Notes: generated by a model not told the origin, from the sequence alone. A DNA stretch of 64,000 nt from Linum tenue (GCA_946122785.1 CAMGYJ010000002.1:63699703-63763702); one strand, 5' to 3'; shown: positions 12,221 to 24,636, numbered from the stretch's first letter. Made by a program: numbers and translations.

Positions 12221-14846
12221 CTACATACCACGTCTAGTACCACTACTTCCTCTTCCACCACCTCTCGCACGTCGTTGGTCACCACTTCCTCTTCGCTGGC
12301 TACCACTCCCACTTGCTTGGCCACCACAAATTGATGCATTATGGTTTCTTTGGTTACAGTTGCTACACACTTGTTGTGATACACCCTCTCTTGGCCAATC
12401 CATCTCGTTGTGAATTCTTGTAACTCGTGGCCTCCCCGGCTTCCTAATCATGTGCACATTAGGATGGAGAATAGGACCATTATGCTTCTTCCAACCCTTA
12501 GGTTCACCAAGAAGTGTGAAACTTGTCTCATAACAAGCCAACACTGTTTCAAGCTTGTAGACATCGTTTACAAACCTATACGAATTAGCTCCCATTTGGT
12601 TGCAAGCTGCAATGGCATGGGAGCAAGGAATTTTATTTCCTTGAAACTTCCCACAAGTGCAAAATCCCGCCCGGTTGTTGTCGTCGAAGTGCACTATGAG
12701 TGTGTTCGAACTCGTCATGTTGAAATTGTTGGTAGGAGTCTGAACTACATAGATGCCTTGACGTCGATCAACCCCCGTCACGGAATGTCCAACTGCCTTT
12801 TGTGATCATGGCTTCATCATCTCCTCACACTTGATGGTGTATTGTGAACGACAACTTCTGATTTGTTCTTCTGTCTCCAATCTCATCTTAACGAATTTCT
12901 CCAACAATCGCCAATAAGTATGTTGCACAAGAGAAGCTATAGGAAGTGAACGAATACCTTTGAAAACACTATTGATGCTCTCTGCCATGTTGGATGTCAA
13001 GATAGACCATCGACGCCCACCATTATAGTTATCATGCGCTAAGCTCCAACGAATTTGATGTTAGTCTACCCAGTTATCACAAGAAATATTCTTATCAGCG
13101 GCGACCTTAAATTTCTCAACTTAACGATCAAACTTCTCCAAGCGTTATTCTCCGGCTAACAAAGTAAATAACCACACAAGTTAGATAAATTCATGACAAA
13201 ATTAATACATTAAAATAAATAACAAATTAAATAAAGAAGGCTTACCGACTCGAAATAGTTGCTTATACATAATTTTGCTTTAAGTCTTTCTTTGCAAGTT
13301 GCTTGCATAGTGTCGCATGCACCACCTCCATTCTCAACCTCTTCCGATGTCACTCATGGCTTCATAGAGTCCCCGCATGCCTATCTGAGATGATGCAGAC
13401 ATCATTTCGACCGTTCAAACCTTGAAGGTGATTTATGAACCATGGCCAACTATCAGTATTCTCGCTTTCCACGATGGCAAATGCTATTGGAAAAATATTC
13501 TTCCGACCATCAAATGAGCTCGCCATGAGTAGCACTCCTTTATACTTTCCAATAAGAAATGTTCCATCAACAACCATGACTCCTGGACAATTCTTGAATC
13601 CATCTATACAAGGTCCATAAGCCCAAAATACTCGCTGAAAGATCGAATGACCTGGTTGAGTGGAAGGAACTCTTACCCAATCAATCACTGATGTTGGCAT
13701 TTTTCTCTTTACCACCCGCAAGAATGTTTGCAAATAATCGTAGGATTCTTCCCAATTTCCATGCAACTTCTCCAATGCTCTTTGTTTCCCATACCAAGCC
13801 TTATAGTAAGTAACTTGCGTATTAAATTTATCGTTCAACTCGGCCTGCACAGTTAGAACACTCAGATTTGATTGGGCACATACCAAATGTTTGACGGACT
13901 CATATATAATCGACATCAAGATGGCGATGATCCGTCGATTAAGTCGTACTGCTACAAGAATGCACCAACTCGGCCTTTCTCACTATCCAATCGCTTTCAA
14001 CATCTCGACATCCAAATCGCACCATCCAAGGACAATTGTCATCCTTGTGCTTCAAGCATCTGACCTTCCAGATTGAAGGTGACGACTCCATCACGCTATA
14101 TTGAAAGTTGGGTTGTAGTGCGTGGTATGTAATCGCCACCTGTGCAGCTTGTTTCGAGTGAAATATCTGCGCCTTGTAGAATTCCCCTTCAAAACTAGCA
14201 ACAATAGGCATTGGAATTACGCCATCATATGAAGCAACATATGATAATTCGTTGTCCTCTTCATTACCCTGCAAGTAAAAATATGGAGGATAATTAGGCT
14301 GCTCTCCTTCGCCATCCGCCTCCTCCTCCACCGCATCTTCCTCATCTCCGTCAACATCGTCATGATCGGATGGCATGCTCCATGTATCTTCTTCCTCTCC
14401 ATCCCGATTCTCACTGAGCTCAGCATGTATCTCAGCACCCAAACAATAAGGATTTTGTGCCATAAAACTGAAAAGCACATTCAAACTATCATATCCACAA
14501 TATGCATCGAATAATGAAATAAAACACCATTCTGGAAGACGGTAAGTGAAACATGTGATCACTTCACTATCTTGTACTGCTTCATCGCTACACCGTATTC
14601 TCGGAATTAGATTCTCACAAAGTTTGTGATATGTCACCCTGGATGGAACCGTCAACTGAAAACGACTACCACCAACGAATTTGACACCAAAATTATCCTC
14701 TACTTTCTCCAATTTCCACCGAACGACTAGTTCAAATCTTCTAAAATCACTACAGAAAAAAAACTCACTAATTAACTAAACAATATCATAATAGCATTTG
14801 AAGAATATAATTAAAAAAATAAATGTGTCTCTTACCTATTAGACAT
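12221..14846 (-). pseudogene. mudrA: mudrA-type MULE transposase of MULE2
   Basis: A micro-exon ATGTCTAATAG (14836-14846) splices in frame to an exon starting at 14749. The N-terminal segment then reads like that of MULE1 mudrA (RRFELVVRW against KKFRLIIYW). Next come an acidic linker, the MuDR DNA-binding segment ending in HSCSSTT (about 13945), the catalytic core VVDGTFLIGKYKG (about 13575) with ISDRHAG (about 13375), a SWIM finger CTCGKFQGNKIPCSH, an intact CCHC knuckle CSNCNQRNHNASIC, and an Arg-Gly tail. Defects: frame loss near 13940 and 13365, stops in the 13,000-13,360 part, and a TGA near 12810. It is inactive as it stands. Confidence 0.82.
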
Positions 14847-15334
14847 TTCTGCAGCAGCAACCAGAGCTTCTCCTCCTCTAACTTCGTCGATTTTTTTGTG
14901 GTGAGCAACTGAAACGAAATTCGCTGGTTTTTATAGGGGAGCCAGCAATACGCCACCGGACCCGCCATAGTCCTGGACGCCATCGCTAGGTACAAATTCC
15001 CAGTTACTCGCCTCAGTCTATGGCGTTACCACCTCAGTCTTGGGCGCCACCGCTGCCACCTTTATCAAATGATCCTAAAAAAAACCTAGACAGCGGCAGT
15101 GCCTGAGTCTCAGACGTTCTCGCCCAATTTGTTCTCCAAAACACAATAACTGTGTAAATACTTTTAAATCCGCCATATTGACAGTAAATTAAAAAAAAAT
15201 ACAATATTTATGTCATTAACCCGGTTTTCGGATGTTGCACGTATTTTTGTATGGTAAAATGACTCAGCTAGCACTAAAGTTTGGGAAATGGGGAGTTGTA
15301 CCACTCAAATCAAAATTGTGCATCGCGTCTCACT

Positions 15335-15521
15335 GGGGATGGGATTAGGTGCTAACCCTTATAAGGGGTTAGCACCGTGATAACTAGCAAAAAACGCTAC
15401 TAAAAACAACGAAATCACTACGGATTATTATAAAATCAATACAACATCTAAGCTAAATCACTACTAACCCTTGGTTAGGACGGTGCTAACTCTTGTACAA
15501 TTAGCACCGTAACCGGTCCCC
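15335..15521. mobile_element. 187-bp hAT-type MITE
   Basis: An 8-bp direct repeat GTCTCACT (15327-15334 and 15522-15529) flanks a unit with imperfect inverted ends. The left end is GGGGATGGG...GGTGCTAAC and the right-end complement is GGGGACCGG...GGTGCTAAT. No ORF. Confidence 0.8.
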
Positions 15522-15639
15522 GTCTCACTGATATCATATTTGCCACGTTGGATGGGTCATGCCGAGTCACTAAGCCCACCACTTACTTGGTTACTCTCAT
15601 TCTCATTCCTAGAAATAAACAAAATAAAGAAAATGGAGA

Positions 15640-16874
15640 AACAATTGAATTTCCTTCTCAGAAATACTACCGCCATTGTCAGTTCATGAATGCTAAGGTG
15701 GAACGGACCCGATCCATCGTTGGGTTGGAGAGGTGTTCTATATGGTAGAGAGCTGTTGAAAAGGGGACTGAAATGGCAAAATAGGAAAGCGAGACGGTGC
15801 GGTGAAGGACATGGGAATGGAGCAAGTGTTAGCTGCGTCGCCGATTGAGATGCGAGAAAGAAAGGTTGCTGACTTTATTCATTGTGAAAGAGGGCCGGGA
15901 TAGCTGATCTTGTGCATCAAGTATTTCCGGCACTGGTCTGTACCGGTTAATATAGATAACAGGTGGAATCTGGTGTGGGGATTAGAATGCCCTCCAAAGT
16001 TGATTCGCCATTTTCACCAATTGGAGAAGCCTTGTTGCAAAGAAAGGTGTGTGTCTAGGCTGCTTAGAGGAGACAGAGAGTGTAACTCACTTGTTCCTAG
16101 AGTGTCCTGTTGCAATAGGAATTTGGGCAGAGATTGGCCTCCTGGCTGGGTGTGTTTAGAGAACATATATGCTACTAATATTGTTGTTTTGCGGCGCAGG
16201 CTGTTAGAAGATAAACAACTGGAACATGCGGTTAAGTTTAAAATCCTATATGGTTTTTGGAGGTTGTGGAAGTCTAGCAACAACGTTCTATTTGATGGGT
16301 CGCAGGCTGCGATCTCGGTGTTGGGGCGGCAATGGTTTCTGCAGACGCCGCAGTTCCTAGAGTTGGTTCCTAAGCGACGAGCTCTGGCCAATGTTACTCG
16401 CCAGCAGATTGCAACCGAGTCTCCGTCGAGATGAAGAGGTACGACGATAGCATTTTTTATGGTGCTACAAAGCGGTTATCTCATGGATTGTTTGATCCTT
16501 TCCTAATCGAATTAATTGCCTTAAGGGACACTTTGCTTTGGTGTCCACTATTGGGTTGGGGAGGTTGACGTACTTGGGGAAGTTCAGGTGGTGATTTAGA
16601 AGGTCAATTTCGAACATGTATGAGATTTCCAAGGTTGAGCCATTCTACAAGAGATTCGAAGCATTCTATAAAACCTGATAGGATATAAGATCTTTTTTTG
16701 TGCGACGTAGTCAAAACAGAGTTGCCCATTTTGTGACAAGGAAGACTCTGTCTTTATACCCGGTAGGGTACGTTTTATTTGATTTTGGTTCTTGGGTTCG
16801 CTCTTTGTAAACCTAGTGTTCTTGTCGTTGTCTCGTAGAATACGAGTTCCTATTGGCAAAAAAAAAAAAAAAAA
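15640..16874 (+). mobile_element. 5'-truncated LINE (zf-RVT/RNase H tail) ending in poly(A)
   Basis: Three frames together spell the 3' end of a plant non-LTR retrotransposon. They contain LYGRELLKRGLKWQ (about 15735), a zinc-binding zf-RVT segment with ESVTHLFLECP (about 16078), and an RNase H-like VAHFVTRKTLSLYP (about 16719). It ends in a run of A at about 16859-16875 after TATTGGC. Frame is lost several times, so it is dead. The 5' limit is approximate and no target duplication was found. Confidence 0.75.
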
Positions 16875-16884
16875 GGAGTCTAAA

Positions 16885-17870
16885 ACCAGTTGCGCTCCAT
16901 CCACATCAATATTTTTCTTGAGTTTTATCCATATCCAATGACCACGAAAAAAGTCAGGAGCGATTGAGGGCTCGAGGCCAAACACCTATAATTGTGTGTC
17001 CCTAGTTTTATCATTTGACTAAATTACATTTTGATTCATAGTGGATAACGTAACAATCAGAAGGTGGGAATAGTATTGAGAGTTGTTGGATCTAGACATG
17101 TCATTTGGGGATTGATCGCCCCGAGTCTAAAGAGGTTAGCCTAATGATAATGTGGGGATTAGATATTCACTCATCCTAGGATCCAATCTTGAGCCAACAA
17201 CCAACCGAAGAAGAAGGAAAAAAAACTGATTGGCCTGTCTAAACTCATACCCACATAGATATTACTCAACTTGACTCATGCTTCATGCCAGACATTTAAC
17301 AAAATCATGTTTGATGGCTGATGCGAGACATTTATGCTTATTGAGATACCCATATGTGACATGACATTAACTCTCATTCTAATACTTTTCTCAAGGAACC
17401 TCTGATTATGATATTTCTAGGGAAACTAATAATAATCTAATATCACAGCAGCAAAAAATTTGAAAAAATTGTTATCAATTACCTACAACTCTCCCTCTAA
17501 CAGCCATTACGTTAAACGAATAAAGATCCCTGGGGCTGCAAAAGCGATTAGATAATGAATGCCCAGCAAAATATCAGATTAGGGAAGGTGCGAATGTGCA
17601 TGAAATAGCTAATTGGAAAACCAGGGGGGGGGAAAAGATTCGGTAGAAGGGTGCTGATCCCAGAAATGACTTGTCTGCAAACACGATAGGATAGGATAGG
17701 TAGGACATAGACTGAACAGAGGCCACTGCGCAAAATGCAAACAATTAAGACCCAAATTTCTTCACAAACCGAAAATAAATCCAAAGCTTAATCTCAATCT
17801 CAATCAAATTTCAAGGGGCACAATATAACTCTTCCATCTGCACCATTATGTCCAATTGCTCATCCCATTT
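16885..17870. other. intergenic / 3' flank
   Basis: No convincing coding sequence. A G-rich run occurs at about 17625. The 3' UTR of the minus-strand CYSTM gene probably lies in its upper part. Confidence 0.4.
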
Positions 17871-17876
17871 CTTCAC

Positions 17877-18910
17877 TCAGAAGCAGGCATCCAGTAGGCA
17901 GCAACAGCACAGAGCGGCCAAACTGAACAAAGAAGAATCGAGTACAACCAAGCCATCAGAAAGGGTGGTAGCAAAGAAGTTGAGTTAAACAACAAACTGG
18001 TAACAAATATTACAACCAGGCCTCACGATTCAGTTCAATCAACAAATTCATCCATGAACCAAATCAACAGCATCGGTTCATAATGACTGAAACAACTTCT
18101 CATCTTAGTTTAATATGCCACGAAGAGGAACATGATCAAATATAATAACTCCTTAAGATTGATAGCTTGTAGGTGTTGCAGAGATTTAGAGGGTCACTTT
18201 CAATTGAACTGAGGGTCTATTTCCAGAGACCTCCAATCAAGGGAGAATGAGCCGAGTAAAATACGAGGAACTGGGAAAGCAGAGGAAAACGACCAGAAGA
18301 TGCTTCCCCCCCGACCAAAAACGTGGCGGGTAAGGCAACTGGACCCCGCACACCAACGAATCGGAAGAACGAATCACGCAAGACCCACGATCTTAGCGGG
18401 TTGACTCGCTCCTCCCACAGCATCGAATTTACCCTAGATCTGATATACCGAACCCGATCCGAATGACAGGCTCGGTCTTTCGATAATTCTAATTCAACAA
18501 ATCCAAACAAGGGGGAGGAGAAAACGTACCAGCCTTCCAAGCAACCGGCGTTGCTGTTCTGCTGTTGCTGTGGCGGTGGCTGAGCGTATTGAGGTGCATA
18601 AGGCGGCGGAGGAGCTGGGTAACCGGGCTGCGGAGGATATCCAGGAGGAGGATACGCCTGCGGAGGATAGCCGGGCGGCGGATAAGCGTCTTTCGGATAG
18701 CCTTCCGGCGGATAACCTGTTCCAGGAGAAAGGATCGGAATTCCCCGATATTCAAAATCATTAGATCTAAGAGATCCTTGGATCAAAGAAACTATCGGGC
18801 AAGAACGTAGCGAAAAATTCAGGAAGAGGAAACCGGTGAGCCGGGGAAGGAGAAGTACCTTGAGGAGGTGGAACGCCGACTGGAGGTTGCTGCTGGTTGT
18901 AATAGCTCAT
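17877..18910 (-). CDS. CYSTM-type cysteine-rich transmembrane module protein, 94 aa
   Basis: Three exons on the minus strand splice in frame: 18859-18910, 18530-18716 and 17877-17922 (285 nt with the stop). The product begins MSYYNQQQPPVG. It continues as a Pro/Tyr/Gly/Gln repeat tract (YPPPGYPPQ units, about residues 18-68) and ends in GCLEGCLAALCCCCLLDACF. That Cys-rich hydrophobic end is the CYSTM module, a small tail membrane segment of stress-related plant proteins that also form homo- and heterodimers. The last exon encodes only 15 residues and is easy to miss; without it the frame runs into intron sequence. The start is fixed by the family's MSYY beginning. The likely site is the plasma membrane or endomembranes; the specific stress role is inferred from the family. 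Confidence 0.93.
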
Positions 18911-19069
18911 GCTTCTTCTTCTTCTTCTATCGGATCAGTGAGTTGCGGAGAGGAGAGGCGAGACGGAGAGCACAAGTTTGGCTTGAAATTGGCAAATTGC
19001 AGTTGCCGGAGATATTTGTATTGTGTATCCCAACGCGAGATAGGGAGGGAGAGAGAGAGAGCAACTTTA

Positions 19070-19989
19070 CGCTCTGTTTGGCAACAAGGGGGGTGCAAAT
19101 TGCAGGAGGGTGCAAGTTGAGGGGTAAATTGCTGGGGGTGCAAATTGCTGGGGGGTGTAAGTGGAGGGGTAAATTGTTGTTTGGATGAAAAAGTAGGGGG
19201 GTGCAAATAGAGTGAAAAGTAAGTAATTATATTATTTTAAAATATATTTTAAAAATAGATTTTAAGATTACAAAATAGATTTTAAGATTTTAAAATATTA
19301 TCATAAAATAATAAAATAAATATTACTATATAATAATAAATATACTTTACTAAAAATATTTATTATATAATAATGCTCAAATAATAATTAATTATGACAA
19401 TTGTATAATCATTGATCGAGCGATCTCAAAACTCGAAGCTCAACTTGTAACTGGTCATCCTATATAGGGTTTTCGTGTCTAGTTTAATCATATTTGTCAA
19501 ACTTAGTCAAACACGTTCGAATTTGTAAGTTTTAACTATTTAGTCAAATAAACTGAGTTAACCAAACAATTTCTCTCTATCTTTTCCACAAACACCTCGT
19601 ATCTCTAATTTTCAATGCAAATTCGATTCAACCAAGAGATTTAGATTTGACTTGACGAATAAACTTGTTTCTAGAGTCATAATGGTCGACCCCGAATAAT
19701 GTTTACATTAATGATATTTATAAAAAAAAGAAATTGATAATATTAATTATTATATAATTATATATAACACAATTAGAAAAACAAAATTCCATAATTCCCC
19801 CCTCCCCCTCTCTTCCTTCCTTCCCTTGCACCCCAATTTGGGGGGTAAGCCGAAACAGTAAATTTGCACTCCCGTTTTGCACCCCCCTACTGTTCCAAAT
19901 TAACCAAACAGGTGCAAATGTGTTGGAAACTGTATTTACCCCTCACATTTGCACCCTCCTCCCATTTACCCCTCTTCCCAAACAGAGTG
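19070..19989. mobile_element. Tourist/Harbinger-like non-autonomous element, 920 bp
   Basis: It is flanked by TTA on both sides (19067-19069 and 19990-19992). Its inverted ends are CGCTCTGTTTGGCAACA on the left and, as complement, CACTCTGTTTGGGAAGA on the right. G-rich subterminal repeats (GGGGTGCAAATT, GGGGTAAATTG) occur at both ends. The interior is AT-rich and non-coding. It lies 160 bp upstream of the CYSTM start codon. Confidence 0.85.
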
Positions 19990-19992
19990 TTA

Positions 19993-20769
19993 GTCTTTTA
20001 GTTTTATTGGGTTTCAGACTCTTTTATGGTATTTTTTTTTTCTCTTCCTTTTTCTAATATTTTAATCTGGGGAGGGGAGACGCATCCAATGAAGATTTTG
20101 CTTGCGCTATTTGTTTTTTTTGCGAATTCAGTTTCCAGTGCGCTGTGAATTGCGAAACTCGTTTAATTTAATTTAATTAATCGGTTTCAGAATTGTTGTT
20201 TGAAAAAAAAGGCCATATATGAGGGGAGGGGATAGCGTCTTTTAGTGGTTTAATTTTAGGATAAGCGGAATATTGTTATATTACCAGTCGTTAATCTAGG
20301 GGAGGAAACAACACTCCTGCTTAACACCCGCTTCACCTCTTAAGAGATTTCCTCTTACCTTTGACTGTGTAAAACTAAAACGGTAAAATGATTCTCTCGC
20401 CTATATTACAGGCAACCCATCAATCATCATATTTCATCGTTAATCATGCAAAATATTAAAAATTACTCATTCATATCAACATTATAGTAAGCATTCTTGT
20501 CCAAATGTGTTAAAATTTTCCTAGGCTATATCTAGCTATATGACACACCCTACTTATTAGAACCCCATTTATTAAAAAAGCTAAATCGTAAATCCCATGG
20601 CGATATAGAGTAGTACAAGCTTACGAATTACTTGATCAAGACCAAAACCAAAACCAGCAATGAGACATCCAGAGCCACAAGGCCTTGCAGCAATTCAGTT
20701 CAGTAACAATCAACATGATTCATCCAACAATCCAGAAAAGGATGCAAAGCTTAAGAGAAACTGGGGATT
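19993..20769. other. intergenic, no gene seen
   Basis: AT-rich, with a CYSTM-side promoter continuation at most. No repeat boundary could be supported. Confidence 0.3.
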
Positions 20770-21084
20770 GTGAAGACTATAAGCCGAAGAGACCGAACCT
20801 TGCAATTTAATTGGTCGATGGTGTTAAACAGAATACCAAATCAACTTTACACCCAAAATGTGCCTTCATTCTTTGTGAGAAATTTAATTGGTTTCATTTT
20901 ATCTCGGTGCTCTAATGAAGGAGATAAGAATTCACCTTCATCCATCGATGTTGTGGGAGAACAATCGACCGAAGAATCCATTATCGATACAACAACTGCG
21001 ACTGACCATGTACAAGCACGAGATGGAAGCCTTGATGGTGGTGTTTGTACGCCTCTCAAGAGGAACTTAAGTGACGAGGAATAG
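20770..21084 (+). CDS. unassigned 104-codon ORF
   Basis: This open frame contains an acidic/Ser-rich middle and ends CTPLKRNLSDEE before TAG. The sequence after it is AT-rich and resembles a plant 3' UTR. I recognise no domain. It could be a last exon, a retrocopy or a chance ORF. Confidence 0.2.
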   Translation: MKTISRRDRTLQFNWSMVLNRIPNQLYTQNVPSFFVRNLIGFILSRCSNEGDKNSPSSIDVVGEQSTEESIIDTTTATDHVQARDGSLDGGVCTPLKRNLSDEE

Positions 21085-21492
21085 GTGCAATAGTTGTTTG
21101 GATTCAGTAGCTTATAGGTATATTAGGTTTCTTTATTTTAAGTGGTAAATTGGAGATGATCGGTCTTTGGTACAAAATTATTTGAACTTGGTTTTGGTGA
21201 AACTTTGTTGATCGGTCTTTGGTGTACTCCACATGATTTAGCAGTTAGATGTACTTTGTCGAGTTCCTATCAATCTCACTGATCAATTATAATTTTTCAT
21301 TAAATTGAACTTCGGGTTTGAGTTTAGAGAACCGGAGCTTGGAGTTTATCCATTGGAGGTTAGGATATAGTATCATACCCCAAACTCGGTTAAAATCAAT
21401 GTCGAGATAGAGATATCTCACTAAGAGTACCAGGAGTACACCAGGTGTCATTATTGTCCATTCTACACTCCATTCTACACTCACTTCACAAA

Positions 21493-22362
21493 TTAGACAG
21501 TCGGTTTAGTTTTTATCTTTAAGGCCATTAGACGCTTAAGGAACAAAGGAAATGTATGACGAGGAAGCCCCTTCCCCAAGTGAGCCAGTCCCGAATAATC
21601 CCAAAGGGCCCTCGCTACCGAGCAGTCTAGGAAAAGATGCTCCATTGTTTCCGAACTAGCCCAGCACACAGGGCACCTGGGAAGCACCAGGACCCGTTTC
21701 TCAATAAGAGCCTCAGTAGTAGGCAGGATCCGATTAAGAATCTGCCAGACAAAGACCTTTAACTTGGGAGGAATGTTGGCTTCCCATAAACGAATCCAAC
21801 TTGACCTGTCCATCCAGCTGACCAGCGATTTCCAACTCCCTCTCCGCTTGTAAATAGCGACCGCTAAATGATAGGCAGACTTAACCGAGAATATCCCATC
21901 CGGAGTATCATGCCATATCAACTTATCGTCTACCGGTTGCCGCGGGAGAGGTATAGATCGGACGGCCCGACAGGTTGGAGGATCAAACCACAAGCTAAGT
22001 TCTTGATCATTCCAGCGCCCTTCACCCTGACAGATAACCTGTGCAACAGTCGGATCTCCCCCGACAGGCAAAATCCTAGGGTTAAACCTAGGAGGATCCA
22101 GTTGGAGAGGAGGAATCCAATTAGAATGGAGGAGAGAAGCCGAGCGACTATTCCCAATTTTCCACCTCAACCCCTTCTCCAATAAGTCTCTCCCAAAAAG
22201 GATACTTTGCCAGCCCCACGAAGGGGGAGATCGTGCTGTCGCAGTGAGAAAAGAGCCTGTTGGGAAATATTTTCCTTTGTAGACCTGGGCCAAGAGGGAC
22301 TGGGGCTCCATCAGAATACGCCAACCTATTTTAGCTAATAGAGCTTGGTTAAAATGTTCGAA
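21493..22362 (-). mobile_element. LINE fragment: zf-RVT C-terminal region
   Basis: A 272-residue open frame matches the C-terminal third of plant LINE ORF2. It has WGWQSILFGRDLLEKGLRWKIG, the PPKLKVFVWQILNRILPT linker and a zinc-binding block CPVCW...ETMEHLFLDCSVA. Coding similarity continues upstream to about 22362 (FNQALLAKIGWRI), where it stops abruptly. The reverse transcriptase core and the 3' poly(A) tail are missing, so it is a doubly truncated fragment. Confidence 0.8.
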
Positions 22363-22689
22363 GCTGTTGAAAAATATTAAAACTGGACAGACCCGTTTTA
22401 GGATGATAAATGGAGGTTCTGGTATTTTTGGGAGATTTTCCGATTTACCGTTTTGTTGAAAGTTAAGTTATCGTAAAACAATGATTAATATGAGGTTTTT
22501 GGGATAATTTTGTCTAAATTACTTTTTATGACCAGACATTGACTTAATTGACATTTTGTCTTAATTAATTCACCTTCATGAATTACATGATGAATTGTGA
22601 TGAAACAAAATGAATTTAGAGATGATAACGTTTTACCCACAACACATGTTTATCTCAGTAAACTATGTTGGGATTATTTTGGAAAACTA

Positions 22690-24099
22690 TATGCTGGATT
22701 TGAGTTTTGAGCTATGGTTGGGAACTGATTTGAACTGGGGTTTGGAAAGGAATGAATTGAGTAGGTTATATAGTAATGATTCATGAGATGATGAATATGT
22801 GATTAGTCGTTGAATGAATGATTGATATACATTACTGATTACGTGATTTTGGATGATATAGATGTTTGAGTGATAATTGATGTTATGAAATTGTGTGAGT
22901 ATTGGCAAATGTTGGTATGAGTGAATTTATGTGAACGGTATGAATTGGAAATGGTGATTGGAATCCTGATTTGAGATTGGATGGTGGAATAACTGATTTT
23001 GAGAAATGTCGAGTTGATAACTGACATGAGATACGTATGGATTGGGAATCAGTGGGATGACATTGATTCCTGGATTGATTGAAATGATGATGACTTGATG
23101 AGATGTGCAATATGAGATCCATTTGAATTGAGAACTCAATGGGAAGGCATTGATTCTTGAGTTGGTTTGATGACATGTTTGACGTGAGATGTGCATGGAC
23201 TAGCATGGACCGGTTAATCAGTGGGACTGCGTTGATTCCGGGTCGTTTGTGATGGATGAGAGAAATGGAATCGTTTGATTCGTGATCATATTGTTCACAT
23301 AGACATAGAAAGGGTCTGCACTTTTACCCCCCAGATGATTATGGGTTTGGGTAGATCTAGCTCGCATCTGCCCGTATTGTGGTTGCATGAGCACCACGGA
23401 TGATGATTTGCTCGAGCGGGGGTAAGTGCATGGTGACATTGGCGCCATTATAATTAATGGGAATTTTCATATCATGCATTGATTATGTGTTCGTGAAATT
23501 ATGTGATTATCTTATTGGATAAATTGATTTGGTGATGATGAGTTGATGGATTTGATATATTGATGGATAATTTATATATGATGATTTAAGATGGCATCTA
23601 GAGTACTAAATTACGATTGATTATGACTGTTTGATTAGCTGATTGTGGTCCCAAAATTAGGCCGTGGGAAAGATCCACACACACAACTTAGTTGTTGACC
23701 CACTTTTGTTCAGTTTCTTACAGGTTCGAATGAATTGAGAGAAACTCTGGCACTGCACAATGATCGATGGAGGATTGGTTTTGAAGTTTTCCCAGATTTT
23801 GAAATGACTGTCATTTATGTTTGTTGAGTTGGGTATTGCCTAGTAGATGGTACTGTAATGAGCATATTAGTGAATGACACTCTGATTTGGTTTACATGAA
23901 ATGAACGAACTAGATCGAATTGATCTTTGGTATATGATGAGTAATTCAGGAATTGATTATTGTGATTTTGGATTAAAAAGATGTTGGTATGTATGTTACC
24001 AGTGGTAAACAGTTGAGTTTTTTAGTAACCCCCGATAGAGATTTCGCTGTGCGGGTGAATCATTGGTTCAACCTATAAGTTTTAGAGTGGGGTGTTACA
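22690..24099 (+). mobile_element. Ty3/gypsy-type LTR remnant (3' end clear, 5' end uncertain)
   Basis: The end GAGTGGGGTGTTACA at 24085-24099 and the internal TTTCTTACAGGTTCG (about 23716) are typical of plant gypsy LTRs. No gag-pol sequence adjoins it, so it may be a solo LTR. I could not find the matching 5' TG end or a target duplication, so the left coordinate is a guess. Confidence 0.4.
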
Positions 24100-24104
24100 A
24101 AACC

Positions 24105-24628
24105 CATACCCATACACGTGGGTTTTTGGTACCAATGGGTAATACACACCCTGTATATCCAACATTATAATACCTAAAATTTTGCAATGTTGACCTTCAT
24201 GTGTCTCTTTCAAGTTAGTATCATATTGTCAAGTCAATATTACTAACAAAATTGCTAACTGAAAGTTAACATTTAGCTAATTCTTAGTATTTCGATAGGT
24301 TTGGATAATATAAAAGAATCTGAAAAAGGTTTGGATACAAAGTAGACATTACCCGTTAAATTATAACATTAAACACAACTACTATATCATGAAGTCGACA
24401 AAGAGACAATCATTTTTAATACGGTTCAAAACATCCATTAATCCATATCAGAGTAGAGTACAATGTGCTCTACTATATCAGAGTATAGTACAATGTAATC
24501 CAAATCATTATTCTCTACTCTGATATATCTATTAAGCAATAATTAACTAACATAATCTTGCTCACAAAGGGGGAAAAGTGAAAGAGTGAAGAGAAAATTG
24601 ACAGAAGAAATTAGTTTTTGATTTGGGG
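24105..24628. other. intergenic, repetitive AT-rich
   Basis: No gene. A short duplicated block, CAGAGTAGAGTACAATGT, recurs at about 24450 and 24480. Confidence 0.4.
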
Positions 24629-24636
24629 TGGCCACT

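Larger units (their letters stand above)
8561..15222. mobile_element. MULE2: second PMD + mudrA Mutator-like element
   Basis: A perfect 9-bp target duplication GGTTTTCGG flanks it (8552-8560 and 15223-15231). The ends are inverted: GGGTTAATG at 8561-8569 and CATTAACCC at 15214-15222. A further matching block, AAAAGTATTTACACA, follows on the left once the nested solo LTR is removed. The left TIR lacks about 40 bp present on the right. The element carries a PMD gene (+) and mudrA (-) in the same convergent order as MULE1, but its TIR sequence is different. Both genes are heavily decayed. Confidence 0.93.

Noticed and set aside
18565..18810. Arg-rich + strand ORFs opposite the CYSTM gene
   Set aside because: Antisense shadows of the proline/tyrosine-rich exon.
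21287..21484. 65-codon minus ORF next to the LINE fragment
   Set aside because: Part of its sequence recurs at 50454-50510 in LTR-like DNA, so it is repeat-derived.
22687..23206. His/Ser/Asn-rich minus ORFs
   Set aside because: They are inside the gypsy-like LTR and arise from its TGATTGAATGA-like low-complexity sequence.
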